Below are positions 7,768 to 15,337 of a stretch of DNA of 40,431 nucleotides, one piece after another. Under the pieces are notes generated by a model. That model saw nothing but the letters and a program-made list of their open reading frames with translations. It was not told the DNA's origin and ran no database searches. Location: the NCBI GenBank assembly GCA_023391285.1, contig JAEWBF010000089.1, positions 1 to 40,431 of the forward strand. Direction: 5' to 3'. Each line of letters begins with the position of its first letter. Positions within the stretch are counted from its first letter, which is position 1. The position numbers and the translations under genes were made by a program. Source of the DNA: Verrucomicrobiota bacterium. Lineage in GTDB: Bacteria > Verrucomicrobiota > Verrucomicrobiia > Opitutales > Opitutaceae.

Positions 7768-9505
7768 AAAGCATCCCTCCCTGCGCCGTCGCCTGCTTCA
7801 AATCCCCCATCGCATTCACAAACCCCAACGCCGCGCTCCCGTCCCGCGGATCCAAATCCGCTGCCACCACCGCGCCCGCCCATCCGCCCACGCCCGACAA
7901 GATCGCCACATACTGTTTTCCCTCCGGCCCAAGATACGTCACCGGCTGCCCGATGATCCCCGAGCCACATTTGAACTTCCACAACTCCTCCCCGCTCCGC
8001 GCATCCACCGCCTTGAACCAGCCTTCCATCGTCCCGTAAAACGCCACGTCGCCCGCCGTCACCATCGTGCCACTCCACACCGGAAAGTGCTCCTTGATGC
8101 TCCACCGTTTCTTCCGCGCGACCGGATCCCACGCATCGAATTCCCCGCGATGCCCACCCGGCCCCGCGCTCATCTTCACTTCCGCCCCAAGATACGGCGT
8201 CCCCGCGATGTAGTTCGCCTCCATCGCCTGCGTGTCCTGCCGCAAATTCTGATGCGGCAAATACAACAACTTCGTCCGCGGCGAATACGCCGACGGCTGC
8301 CAGTCCTTCGCCCCCGGTGACGCCGGCGCGATATCGCGAATAATCTCTCCCACCTTCGGCTCCTTGCCCGGCGCAGCCGCCAACCGCCCCGTCTTCAAAT
8401 CCACGTGGGTCGACGTCGTGATATACGCAAACGCATCCGCCGCCAGCACCTCGCCCGTCGCGCGATCCAGCACATACACGTAGCCGTTTCGCTCCGCGTG
8501 CAACAACACCTGCCGCGCGCGTCCCTCCCACTCCAGGTCCACCACGATGCTCTCGTTTACGCCGTCGTAATCGTAGAGATCGTGCGGGCTCCACTGATAA
8601 AACCACCGCGCCTCCCCCGTATCCGGCTCGCGCGCAAAAACCCCCGCCGTCCACTTGTTGTCTCCCGGCCGCTGCTCCGGATTCCACGGCCCGGGATTTC
8701 CTGTCCCATGATAAATCAGATCGAGCGCCGGATCATACGAGATCCAACCCCACACCGTTCCGCCGCCCATCTTCCACGCCTGCGGCGGCCACGTCGTCAC
8801 ACCGAGATCCTTCCCGCGATCCATCTCATAAAACGGCTTGAACTTCTCCCCGATCAACACGTCCGCATCCGGCCCCGTGCTGTAAGCCCGCCACAAGATC
8901 TTCCCATCCTTCGCATCCACCGCCGCGATCCACCCGCGCACGCCAAATTCTCCTCCACTGTTCCCCGCCAGCACTTTCCCTTTCACCACGATCGGCGCCA
9001 TCGTCATCGTCTCGCCTTGGTTGATCTCCCCAAGCTTCGTCTTCCACACCTCCGCGCCCGTTTCCGCATCCACCGCCACCATGTGCGCATCGAGCGTGTT
9101 GTAATAAATCCTCCCCTCCCAATACGCCGCGCCGCGATTCACCACATCGCAACACGCCACACCTTGCGCCGACGCCGACGGCTTTGGCTCATACTTCCAC
9201 TTCACCGCGCCGTTGTTCGCCAGATCGAGTGCGTAGAGGATATTTGGATACGGCGTCACCACATACATCGTGCTCCCCACGATCAGCGGCGCCGCCTCAT
9301 GCCCGCGGACCAATCCCGTCGAAAACGTCCAGGCCACTTCCAACTCCTTCACGTTCTCCGCCTTGATCTGGTCCAGCGTGCCGTAGCGCGTGTTCGCGTA
9401 ATCCTTCGCCGCCATGTGCCACTCGCCCACCGGCGGCTCAGCCGCGTGCACCCACCCCGCCACCAAAACCACCAACACTCCCAATCGGGCGAACGGGGCT
9501 TTCAT
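7748..9505 (-). CDS. xoxF: PQQ-dependent alcohol/methanol dehydrogenase, lanthanide (XoxF) type
   Basis: 585 residues with a signal peptide (cleavage near residue 22, VHA-AEPP) and an eight-bladed PQQ beta-propeller. Numbered from the ATG at 9505 (a GTG lies one codon upstream): the vicinal disulfide Cys118-Cys119 stacks on PQQ; Glu186 (GGEFGVRGW) and Asn270 (GTGNPGPWNPE) are metal ligands; Asp312 is the catalytic base; Asp314, two residues later in DYDGVNE, is the extra aspartate that marks rare-earth-dependent XoxF/ExaF enzymes, where calcium MxaF has alanine. It oxidises a primary alcohol in the periplasm and reduces cytochrome c. The substrate cannot be told from sequence. It is the first gene of the cluster, and the promoter should lie in the 9506-9949 gap. 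Confidence 0.9.
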   Translation of the reverse strand: MKAPFARLGVLVVLVAGWVHAAEPPVGEWHMAAKDYANTRYGTLDQIKAENVKELEVAWTFSTGLVRGHEAAPLIVGSTMYVVTPYPNILYALDLANNGAVKWKYEPKPSASAQGVACCDVVNRGAAYWEGRIYYNTLDAHMVAVDAETGAEVWKTKLGEINQGETMTMAPIVVKGKVLAGNSGGEFGVRGWIAAVDAKDGKILWRAYSTGPDADVLIGEKFKPFYEMDRGKDLGVTTWPPQAWKMGGGTVWGWISYDPALDLIYHGTGNPGPWNPEQRPGDNKWTAGVFAREPDTGEARWFYQWSPHDLYDYDGVNESIVVDLEWEGRARQVLLHAERNGYVYVLDRATGEVLAADAFAYITTSTHVDLKTGRLAAAPGKEPKVGEIIRDIAPASPGAKDWQPSAYSPRTKLLYLPHQNLRQDTQAMEANYIAGTPYLGAEVKMSAGPGGHRGEFDAWDPVARKKRWSIKEHFPVWSGTMVTAGDVAFYGTMEGWFKAVDARSGEELWKFKCGSGIIGQPVTYLGPEGKQYVAILSGVGGWAGAVVAADLDPRDGSAALGFVNAMGDLKQATAQGGMLYVFRLP

Positions 9506-9949
9506 CACGCCCTTTCGACCCAGCTTCTACTCTCCTGTTACTCCCGCTCGCTTCGCTCCTCCCCCGATCCCGTCGCCCGCAAAATTCCCTTATCGTGCCG
9601 CTGGACATTGGCACATACTGCGCTTCACTCGCTGCTCACAGCTTAAGCCAGTCGAGTCAGTGTCGATCAGAGTCAGTAACGAGAGAGCGCGATTCGAGTC
9701 AGGCAATGTAGCCGAACGGGCGGACTTCATGTCCAAACGACGGCCCAGGAATCGCGCCATAGTCCGTTTCGCACGATTTCGTCAGTGATAGCAGTCCGGC
9801 GCGGCGCGCGCTCGTTCAGCGAGCATCTCACGCCGCCGTCCGGCATTCAGGACAGTCAGGCCAGGTCGTTCCCGCAAACGCCGTGCGCTCGTCGCACGGC
9901 TCAACGTTCAACCCAAAAAGTTAGGATGCTGATGCCAGAAGGACTTCCC
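9506..9949. other. Divergent intergenic region of about 440 bp, no gene seen
   Basis: This gap separates xoxF (-) from the small gene at 9950 (+) and must hold both promoters. I see no convincing -35/-10 pair. It contains three GAGTCAG copies (9654, 9670 and 9696) and a perfect hairpin at 9880-9900. No tRNA or recognisable RNA was found. Confidence 0.6.
9880..9900 (+). promoter_or_regulatory. Hairpin upstream of the 138-residue gene
   Basis: Stem GCCGTGCG, loop CTCGT, stem CGCACGGC; the 8-bp stem is perfect. It ends 49 bp before the start at 9950 and has no T-run, so it is more likely a leader structure or a binding site than a terminator. Function unknown. Confidence 0.4.
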
Positions 9950-10366
9950 ATGAAACTATCCCAACTGCTCAACAGCCGCGACGCCCTTAGCCGCCGCGCG
10001 CAACTCGCCAACCTCGCGTTCGCCTACGAAACGCTCGCCGCGATCGCTCACCGCATCGCCCGCGCCCGTCTCGCCGGCCGTGTCGCGCTCAAACCGGTCG
10101 ATCCCGAAGCCGACCGCTATTGGGCCACACTGACCGCGCTCGAAGGCAGTCAAGCCGCCATCGAGGAGCATTTTACCGACGAGGATCTCACCGATCTCGC
10201 GGACGCCATCGCCTACGTCACCGGACGCCCAGGCCTCGAATTCACGTTCGAAATCTCCGCGTTCTCCGACATCTTCCTCGAACCGCTGCGCCACTCGCTC
10301 GAGCAAGCCGGCATCGAGATCGATCGCACGATCCCGCGCCTCGATACCCCCGAGCACGCCTCGTAG
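9950..10366 (+). CDS. Conserved-looking hypothetical protein, 138 residues
   Basis: An acidic, mostly helical soluble protein without signal peptide or membrane segment. The start at 9950 is preferred because AGAAGGA lies six bases upstream; a longer reading from 9785 has no support. Notable stretches are LANLAFAYETLAAIAHRIARARL near the N-terminus (first helix pair) and FTFEISAFSDIFLEPLRHSLEQ near the C-terminus. I do not recognise the family. The gene is followed by a class B REP hairpin and then by the gene for a large secreted protein. Confidence 0.65.
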   Translation: MKLSQLLNSRDALSRRAQLANLAFAYETLAAIAHRIARARLAGRVALKPVDPEADRYWATLTALEGSQAAIEEHFTDEDLTDLADAIAYVTGRPGLEFTFEISAFSDIFLEPLRHSLEQAGIEIDRTIPRLDTPEHAS

Positions 10367-10379
10367 TCCCACCCTCCGA

Positions 10380-10404
10380 TGGAGGCGCGGTGCCCTCACC
10401 GCGC
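10380..10404 (+). repeat. Class B REP hairpin (GGAG, 8-bp stem, CCCT loop)
   Basis: T, head GGAG, stem GCGCGGTG, loop CCCT, stem CACCGCGC; the stem is perfect. The same element borders the RAYT gene at 17232-17256 and 17777-17801; this copy differs in one loop base. Confidence 0.85.
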
Positions 10405-10476
10405 TTTCTTCGCGCTCGCGCCTCCGTCTCGCATCTATTTTGCTCTCCGCGCCGTCCTCCGCCACCGGCGCGCCCC

Positions 10477-12246
10477 ATGCCCCACCGTTGCTGCTTCGTC
10501 GCGTTCCTCGCACTCGCTTCGTTCGCTCCTTTCAGCCGCCTAAGCGCGCAAAGCGCTCACAACGAAGAGCCCGTTCAACTCCCTCCCTTCATCGTCGAAG
10601 AACGCGTCGCGGGCCCGTCCTGGCGTTACGCGCGCGTGCCCGGCTTCGAGATCCTCACGCGCTGCCACGACACCAAATCCCGCGCCCTCGCCGAATCGTT
10701 CTTCCGCGCCCATGAAGCGCACCGCGCGCTCCTCCCCCGACGATTCGAGATGCAACTCGACGTCCCGATCGCGCTGATCTTCTACGACGAAAATCTCTGG
10801 CCCATCGAACTCCAACAAACCGCCGCCGACTTCCTCGGCGTGCAAAATTTCTCCTTCCGCCAAACCCGCCCCGCCCCCGGCGATCCCACACCTCTCGATC
10901 ACTGGCTCGGCCGCGCGCCAAGTCCCGGCTCCCCGCGCCTCCGTCCGGTGACTTCCACCTCCAACCCCACAAAACCTCACACCTTCCTCACCGACCTCCG
11001 CCTCGCCGACGCCGACTCGATCCACATCTTCACCCTCGCGCCCGAAGGCCACGGCCATCTCTTCCGCACCTATCTGCGCCCAACCTATCTCGCGCAACTG
11101 CTCGCCGGTCGCACCCCTTCGCTGCCGTCCTGGTTTCTCACCGGCTTCCTGAATCTCTACCGCCAGCTCGAATTCGCCGGTGACTCCACCACGCTCGCAC
11201 CTTTCGTCTGGCTCTCGCCCGACGAAAACACCGCCACCCGCCGCAACCCCGAAACCGCCACCCGCCACTTCCTTCCCATCGTCGATCTTCTCAACGAATC
11301 CGCCGCCACCTTCCTCGCCCGCACCCCGCGCGAACACCAACTCGCCCACGCTCAACTCGAGCTCTTCCTTCGCTGGGCTCTCGACCCGCGCACGCCCGAT
11401 CGCCGCGATCGTTTCTGGTCCCTCGTCGAGCGCGCCTGCGCCGAACCTGTCACGCCCGAACTCCTCGCCGCCACCCTCGGAATCGACGCCCATCGCCTTC
11501 ACGACGAGCTCGCCGCCTTTCTCCCCGACGCCGTTCGTCACTCCCCACGCTGGAACATCCCCGCCTTCGCGTATCCAGATTTCGAATTCCGCCCCGCTTC
11601 CCCCGCCGAGATCGCCCGCATTCGCGGCGATTGGGAACGCCTCGAAGCCCGCTACGCCGCCACCGCTGCGCCCGACACCGTCGAAAAATACCTCCACCAA
11701 TCGCTCCGCACCCTGCGCCACGCCTACGATCGCGGCGAACACGATCCCGCGCTGGTCGCCGTCCTCGGCCTGGCCGAACTCGAAGCCGGCAACCTCGACG
11801 CCGCCCGCGATCACCTCACCTTCGCCGCCCATCAACGCATCGTCCGCCCCACCGCCTACATCGAACTCGCCCGCCTTCTCCTTCACGAGCGCCTCACATC
11901 CGCCTTCCGCGACACGAAACTGACGCTCGCCCAAACCCGCGAAATCCAAGATCTCCTCCGCGTCGCTCGCCAGCAACGCCCGCTTCTCCCCGACATCTTC
12001 CGCCTCGCCTTCCAAGCTTGGAACGCCTGCGAAACCGCGCCCACTCCTGACGATCTCGCCTTCCTCCTCGAAGCCCCCGCCCACTTCCCGCGCAGCGCCG
12101 AGCTCTGCTACCACGCCGTCCGCTTCGCTCACGCCGCCGGCGACACCGCCCGCGCCAGACAAATCACCGCCAACGCTCTCCGCCTCGGCACCAGCGACTC
12201 CTTCGCCCCCCGCCTCGCCGAACTCCACGCCACCCTCACCCCATAA
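10477..12246 (+). CDS. Secreted 589-residue protein with helical TPR-like C-terminus, function unknown
   Basis: The signal peptide (hydrophobic FVAFLALASFAPF, cleavage near LSAQ-S, about residue 25) is followed by the motif PVQLPPFIVEE. The middle domain opens with YARVPGFEILTRC and SRALAESFFRAHEAHRALLP and contains WFLTGFLNLY, a pattern reminiscent of secreted DUF1570-like or peptidase-like proteins. I see no zinc HExxH motif. From about residue 400 it is helical, with repeats such as AVLGLAELEAGNLDAARDHL that look like TPR units. It probably acts in the periplasm or on the cell surface. The start is the first ATG before the signal peptide. Confidence 0.7.
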   Translation: MPHRCCFVAFLALASFAPFSRLSAQSAHNEEPVQLPPFIVEERVAGPSWRYARVPGFEILTRCHDTKSRALAESFFRAHEAHRALLPRRFEMQLDVPIALIFYDENLWPIELQQTAADFLGVQNFSFRQTRPAPGDPTPLDHWLGRAPSPGSPRLRPVTSTSNPTKPHTFLTDLRLADADSIHIFTLAPEGHGHLFRTYLRPTYLAQLLAGRTPSLPSWFLTGFLNLYRQLEFAGDSTTLAPFVWLSPDENTATRRNPETATRHFLPIVDLLNESAATFLARTPREHQLAHAQLELFLRWALDPRTPDRRDRFWSLVERACAEPVTPELLAATLGIDAHRLHDELAAFLPDAVRHSPRWNIPAFAYPDFEFRPASPAEIARIRGDWERLEARYAATAAPDTVEKYLHQSLRTLRHAYDRGEHDPALVAVLGLAELEAGNLDAARDHLTFAAHQRIVRPTAYIELARLLLHERLTSAFRDTKLTLAQTREIQDLLRVARQQRPLLPDIFRLAFQAWNACETAPTPDDLAFLLEAPAHFPRSAELCYHAVRFAHAAGDTARARQITANALRLGTSDSFAPRLAELHATLTP

Positions 12247-12260
12247 CGCGCGTCGCCGAT

Positions 12261-12292
12261 CCTTCGTGTGCATTCGTGTCCATTCGTGGTTC
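12261..12292 (+). repeat. CATTCGTGTCCATTCGTGG-type dispersed repeat, copy 1
   Basis: Near-identical over about 30 bases to 22466-22497. Built of tandem TTCGTGT(N)CA units ending in TTCGTGGTTC. It lies in the gap before the RsmB-family gene. Confidence 0.65.
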
Positions 12293-12395
12293 ACCACTTC
12301 TAAACACCACCCTTCCGCCCTCGCGTTCGTTCGCGGTTCACCTCACCTCCCGCCTTCCCTTTCGCCGCGTAAAGGTGTTTCTTCTCGCGGCTACG

Positions 12396-13580
12396 ATGTT
12401 CGAATCCGCGATCCTCAACCACGCCGCCCGCGTCATCGGCGAAACGGCGCCTGACTTCCCCGCCGACGCCGCGCTGCGCCGTTACCTCGGCCTCTCCCGC
12501 CGCCTCGGCCCGCGCGAAAAACGCGCCATCAGCCGCGCCGTCTTTATTTATTACCGCTGGCTCCTCTGGCTAAACCCCAAGGAGTCCCTGCAAAAACAAG
12601 TCGCCCACGCCGCCGATCTCCACGACCGCTTCACGCGCGACCCCAAAGCGATCAAACCCGAAACCCTCGCCGCCCGCGCCGTCCCCGACTGGCTCCGCGA
12701 CGAGATGGAGCTCACCACTCCCTTCCTTCAACAACTCCAACGCGAACCCGCCCTCTGGCTCCGCGCCCGCCCCGGCACCGCACCAAAACTCGCCCAACAA
12801 CTCGGCGACTGCGCGCCGCCCCCGTCCCCAGTCCAGAGCTCCGAACCGGAAACCCAAAACCCAGAACCCAAAACCCAAAACCCCACTCCCTGGAGTGCCC
12901 CCGACGCGCTGCGTTACACCGGCCACCAAGATCTCTTCCTCACCCCCGCCTTCCACGCCGGCGCCTTCGAAATCCAGGACCTCGCCTCGCAGCTCGTCAG
13001 CATCGCCGCCGCGCCCGCGCCCAAACAAACTTGGTGGGACGCCTGCGCCGGCGAAGGCGGAAAAACCCTGCATCTCGCCGACCTCATGCAGAACAAGGGC
13101 CTCATCTGGTCCACCGACCGCAACCCGCGCCGCCTGGAAACCCTCAAGCGCCGCGCCGCCCGCGCCCACATCTTCAATTTCCGCACCGCCACCTGGGACG
13201 GCGGCCCGCGCCTCCCCACCAAAACCAAATTCGACGGCATCCTCGTCGACGCTCCGTGCAGCGGCGTCGGCACCTGGCAACGCAATCCCCACGCCCGCTG
13301 GAACACCACGATCGACGACGTCCTCGAACTCGCCGCCGTCCAATGCGCCCTCCTCGAACACGTCATCCCCTCGCTCAAACCCGGCGGCAAACTCATCTAC
13401 TCCGTCTGCACGCTCACCCGCAGCGAAACCACCGCCGTCGCCAGTGCCGTCACCGCCGCCCACGACGACCTCGAACCCCTCCCCCTCTCTCAACTCTCAA
13501 CCCTCAACTCTCAACTCTCCCTCCTCCCCCACGAACTCAACGCCAACGGCATGTTCATCGCCGCCTGGCGCAAACGCTAA
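12396..13580 (+). CDS. RsmB/NOL1/NOP2-family RNA m5C methyltransferase
   Basis: 394 residues. A helical NusB-like N-terminal segment is followed by a Rossmann methyltransferase domain: motif I DACAGEGGKT (215-224), motif IV DAPCSGVG (Cys288) and motif VI SVCTL (Cys338, the nucleophile position). The family methylates cytosine C5 in rRNA or tRNA using SAM. The start at 12396 is the first ATG before recognisable sequence; upstream is repeat-derived. Two low-complexity inserts, at about residues 147-165 (rich in PETQNPEPKTQN) and 365-377 (SQLSTLNSQLSLL), are encoded by simple-sequence tracts of the type otherwise found between genes. Confidence 0.85.
   Translation: MFESAILNHAARVIGETAPDFPADAALRRYLGLSRRLGPREKRAISRAVFIYYRWLLWLNPKESLQKQVAHAADLHDRFTRDPKAIKPETLAARAVPDWLRDEMELTTPFLQQLQREPALWLRARPGTAPKLAQQLGDCAPPPSPVQSSEPETQNPEPKTQNPTPWSAPDALRYTGHQDLFLTPAFHAGAFEIQDLASQLVSIAAAPAPKQTWWDACAGEGGKTLHLADLMQNKGLIWSTDRNPRRLETLKRRAARAHIFNFRTATWDGGPRLPTKTKFDGILVDAPCSGVGTWQRNPHARWNTTIDDVLELAAVQCALLEHVIPSLKPGGKLIYSVCTLTRSETTAVASAVTAAHDDLEPLPLSQLSTLNSQLSLLPHELNANGMFIAAWRKR
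12841..12885 (+). repeat. AACCC(A/G)AAAC simple-sequence tract inside the RsmB-family gene
   Basis: Degenerate units GAAACCC, AAAACCC, AGAACCC and AAAACCC follow one another in frame. A related tract ends the ctaG gene (1270-1291). Confidence 0.7.
13485..13520 (+). repeat. CTCTCAA simple-sequence tract inside the RsmB-family gene
   Basis: Tandem CTCTCAA/CCCTCAA units near the 3' end of the gene encode SQLSTLNSQLS. The period of about seven bases keeps the frame open. Confidence 0.65.
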
Positions 13581-13671
13581 CTCGTATCCAAAAACCCACT
13601 GCGCCCGTAGCGCCCCAAGCCCGCTCGCGCTCCAACGTTCCGTCCCAATTCCACGCCGCACACTCCTCGTC

Positions 13672-13698
13672 AAAGTGTCATCTAATGTATGACACTTT
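13672..13698 (+). promoter_or_regulatory. Perfect inverted repeat overlapping a start codon, candidate operator
   Basis: Arms AAAGTGTCAT (13672-13681) and ATGACACTTT (13689-13698) are separated by CTAATGT. The right arm begins with the ATG of the methyltransferase gene. The shape fits a dimeric repressor site (TetR-, MarR- or PadR-like in size) or a hairpin that would bury the start. Confidence 0.55.
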
Positions 13699-14537
13699 TC
13701 ATCCGTCCTCCCGCGTCTCCCTTGTCCGCTCGCCAGAAAAAAATCTCCGCCTCCACCGTCCGCGACGACTTCAACGACCTCACCGCGGTCCTCCACTACA
13801 CGCGCGCCGCGCACGGGCTCGGCCTTTGGGAATCCGAACGTATCCTCATCGAGCGCACGTTCACGGATCGAGCGGCGCCCCTCATCGAAGCCGGCTGCGG
13901 CGCCGGTCGCGTGACCCTCGGTCTCTGGTCCCTCGGCTACCGCAATCTCACCGCCTTCGACTTCGCCGAAGAACTCCTCGTCCAAGCCCGCGCGCTCGCC
14001 GCCGAGCGCGCCGCCGACCAACCGCCGACCGCCATCCGCTTCCTCCAAGCCGACGCCACGCAGCCCCTTCATCGTTTAACAGACGACGCCTCCCCTTCCT
14101 CCGCAGCCCACACCCAACTCTTCGCCGGCGCCTTATTCATGTTCAACGGCCTCATGCAAATCCCCGGCCGCGAAAACCGCCGCGCCGCGCTCCGCCAACT
14201 CCGCGCCGTGTGCGCCCCCAACGCGCCGCTCCTCTTCACCACGCACGACCGCAATTCCTCTTCGACCGAGCGCGCCCTCTGGCGCCTCGAACGCGTCCGC
14301 TGGGAACGCGGCGAACAAGACCCACGCCTCGTCGAATTCGGCGATCGCTACTTCGAAGAGGCCGGCACCGGTCGCACGTTCATGCATCTCCCCGATCGTC
14401 GCGAAATCCTCGACGACCTCGCCCACACCGGCTGGACCCACGAGTTCGACTGCATGCGTTCGAAACTCTCCCGCGAATCCAAACCCGTCCGCGACTTCTC
14501 CGACGAATGTCGCTTCTGGATCGCCCGCGCTTCCTAG
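13689..14537 (+). CDS. Class I SAM-dependent methyltransferase
   Basis: 282 residues. Motif I is LIEAGCGAGRVTLGLWSLG (about 64-82), followed by the acidic post-I loop in TAFDFAEELL and a motif near FAGALFMFNGLMQIPG. This matches small-molecule or general SAM methyltransferases; the substrate is unknown. The ATG at 13689 has no ribosome site and lies in the right arm of a 10-bp inverted repeat, so the message may be leaderless or the start may be under direct control. A TTG at 13722 is a weaker alternative start. Confidence 0.75.
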   Translation: MTLFIRPPASPLSARQKKISASTVRDDFNDLTAVLHYTRAAHGLGLWESERILIERTFTDRAAPLIEAGCGAGRVTLGLWSLGYRNLTAFDFAEELLVQARALAAERAADQPPTAIRFLQADATQPLHRLTDDASPSSAAHTQLFAGALFMFNGLMQIPGRENRRAALRQLRAVCAPNAPLLFTTHDRNSSSTERALWRLERVRWERGEQDPRLVEFGDRYFEEAGTGRTFMHLPDRREILDDLAHTGWTHEFDCMRSKLSRESKPVRDFSDECRFWIARAS

Positions 14538-14546
14538 CTCCCTCCC

Positions 14547-14570
14547 GTAGCGGAACGCGTGAGCGTTCGC
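14547..14570 (+). repeat. GTAG-headed palindrome, class C (GCGTGAGC core), copy 1
   Basis: GTAG, then CG, stem GAACGC, loop GTGA, stem GCGTTC. The same element is at 27190-27213. Confidence 0.7.
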
Positions 14571-14659
14571 CTCATGGGAAACCTCGCTCCCATTCGAGCC
14601 GCCTCATGCACTCCCGCCCCCTTCCACATCCTGCTCTACCGCGCACACTCTTCCACCCC

Positions 14660-15154
14660 ATGAGACTTTTCTCCCTCGTCTCGCTCATCGGCTGCTTTTT
14701 CGTCGCTTCCCTCCACGCCGCGCCCGAATACCCGCACCTCGGCCCCGACATCTACGACACCTCAGCTTCCGGCGCCGAACTCATCGAGGCCGCCATCCAA
14801 AAAGCCCAAGCCGAGAAGAAACACGTCCTCCTCGACCTCGGCACCAACTGGTGCCCGTGGTGCCGCAAACTTCATCACGCCTTCGAAACCGCACCCGAAG
14901 TCAAAGAGCGCCTGCGCCGCGATTTCGTCCTCGTTTACATCGACATGAACATGCGCCGCTCCCCCGCGCGCAACACCGACATCGACGAGCGCTACGGCCG
15001 CCCGCTGAAGCAAGGCATTCCCGTTCTCATCGTCCTCGACTCCCACGGTCGCCATCTCGTCACCCAGGAAACCGGCGTCCTCGAAGAAGGCGACGTCCAC
15101 GATCCCAAAAAAATCGCAGCCTTTCTCGACCTCTGGGCTCCCCAACGCCGCTAA
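14660..15154 (+). CDS. Secreted thioredoxin-family protein
   Basis: 164 residues with a signal peptide (cleavage near LHAA-PEYP, about residue 20). The thioredoxin fold carries the active site NWCPWCRKL, followed by cis-proline region GIPVLIVLD. The CPWC centre resembles DsbD-C/thioredoxin_7 proteins, which exchange disulfides in the periplasm. An in-frame ATG at 14606 would put 18 residues before the signal peptide and is less likely. The genes that follow make heme, so a role in cytochrome maturation is possible but unproven. Confidence 0.8.
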   Translation: MRLFSLVSLIGCFFVASLHAAPEYPHLGPDIYDTSASGAELIEAAIQKAQAEKKHVLLDLGTNWCPWCRKLHHAFETAPEVKERLRRDFVLVYIDMNMRRSPARNTDIDERYGRPLKQGIPVLIVLDSHGRHLVTQETGVLEEGDVHDPKKIAAFLDLWAPQRR

Positions 15155-15171
15155 CCTCGCGCCTTTCCACT

Positions 15172-15197
15172 GTAGGGCGGGGTCTCCCGCCCCCGCC
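15172..15197 (+). repeat. Class A REP-like hairpin
   Basis: Head GTAG, stem GGCGGGGTC, loop TCCC, stem GCCCCCGCC with one mismatch. It lies just after the thioredoxin gene. Confidence 0.78.
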
Positions 15198-15203
15198 GCT
15201 CCC

Positions 15204-15228
15204 GTAGCACGGGCAACCTGCCCGTGCT
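15204..15228 (+). repeat. GTAG-headed palindrome, class D
   Basis: GTAG, stem CACGGGCA, loop ACC, stem TGCCCGTG; the stem is perfect. It starts seven bases after the class A copy, so two hairpins of different class stand in tandem in the same orientation. Confidence 0.7.
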
Positions 15229-15337
15229 CATCGCCGCGGCGTTCACCTAAATCCGCCCAATCCCTCCCAACAAACGCCCGCCCACCGGACTTGCCCCGCC
15301 CCGCTCCGCACCTACGCTCGTTCCCCGCTCACCCATC

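Noticed and set aside
9611..9627. TGGCAC followed by TGC, like a sigma-54 promoter
   Set aside because: The GG-to-GC distance is about two bases too short for a -24/-12 promoter.
10540..12297. 585-codon open frame on the - strand
   Set aside because: Glycine/glutamate-rich shadow of the secreted protein gene on the + strand, which has a proper signal peptide.
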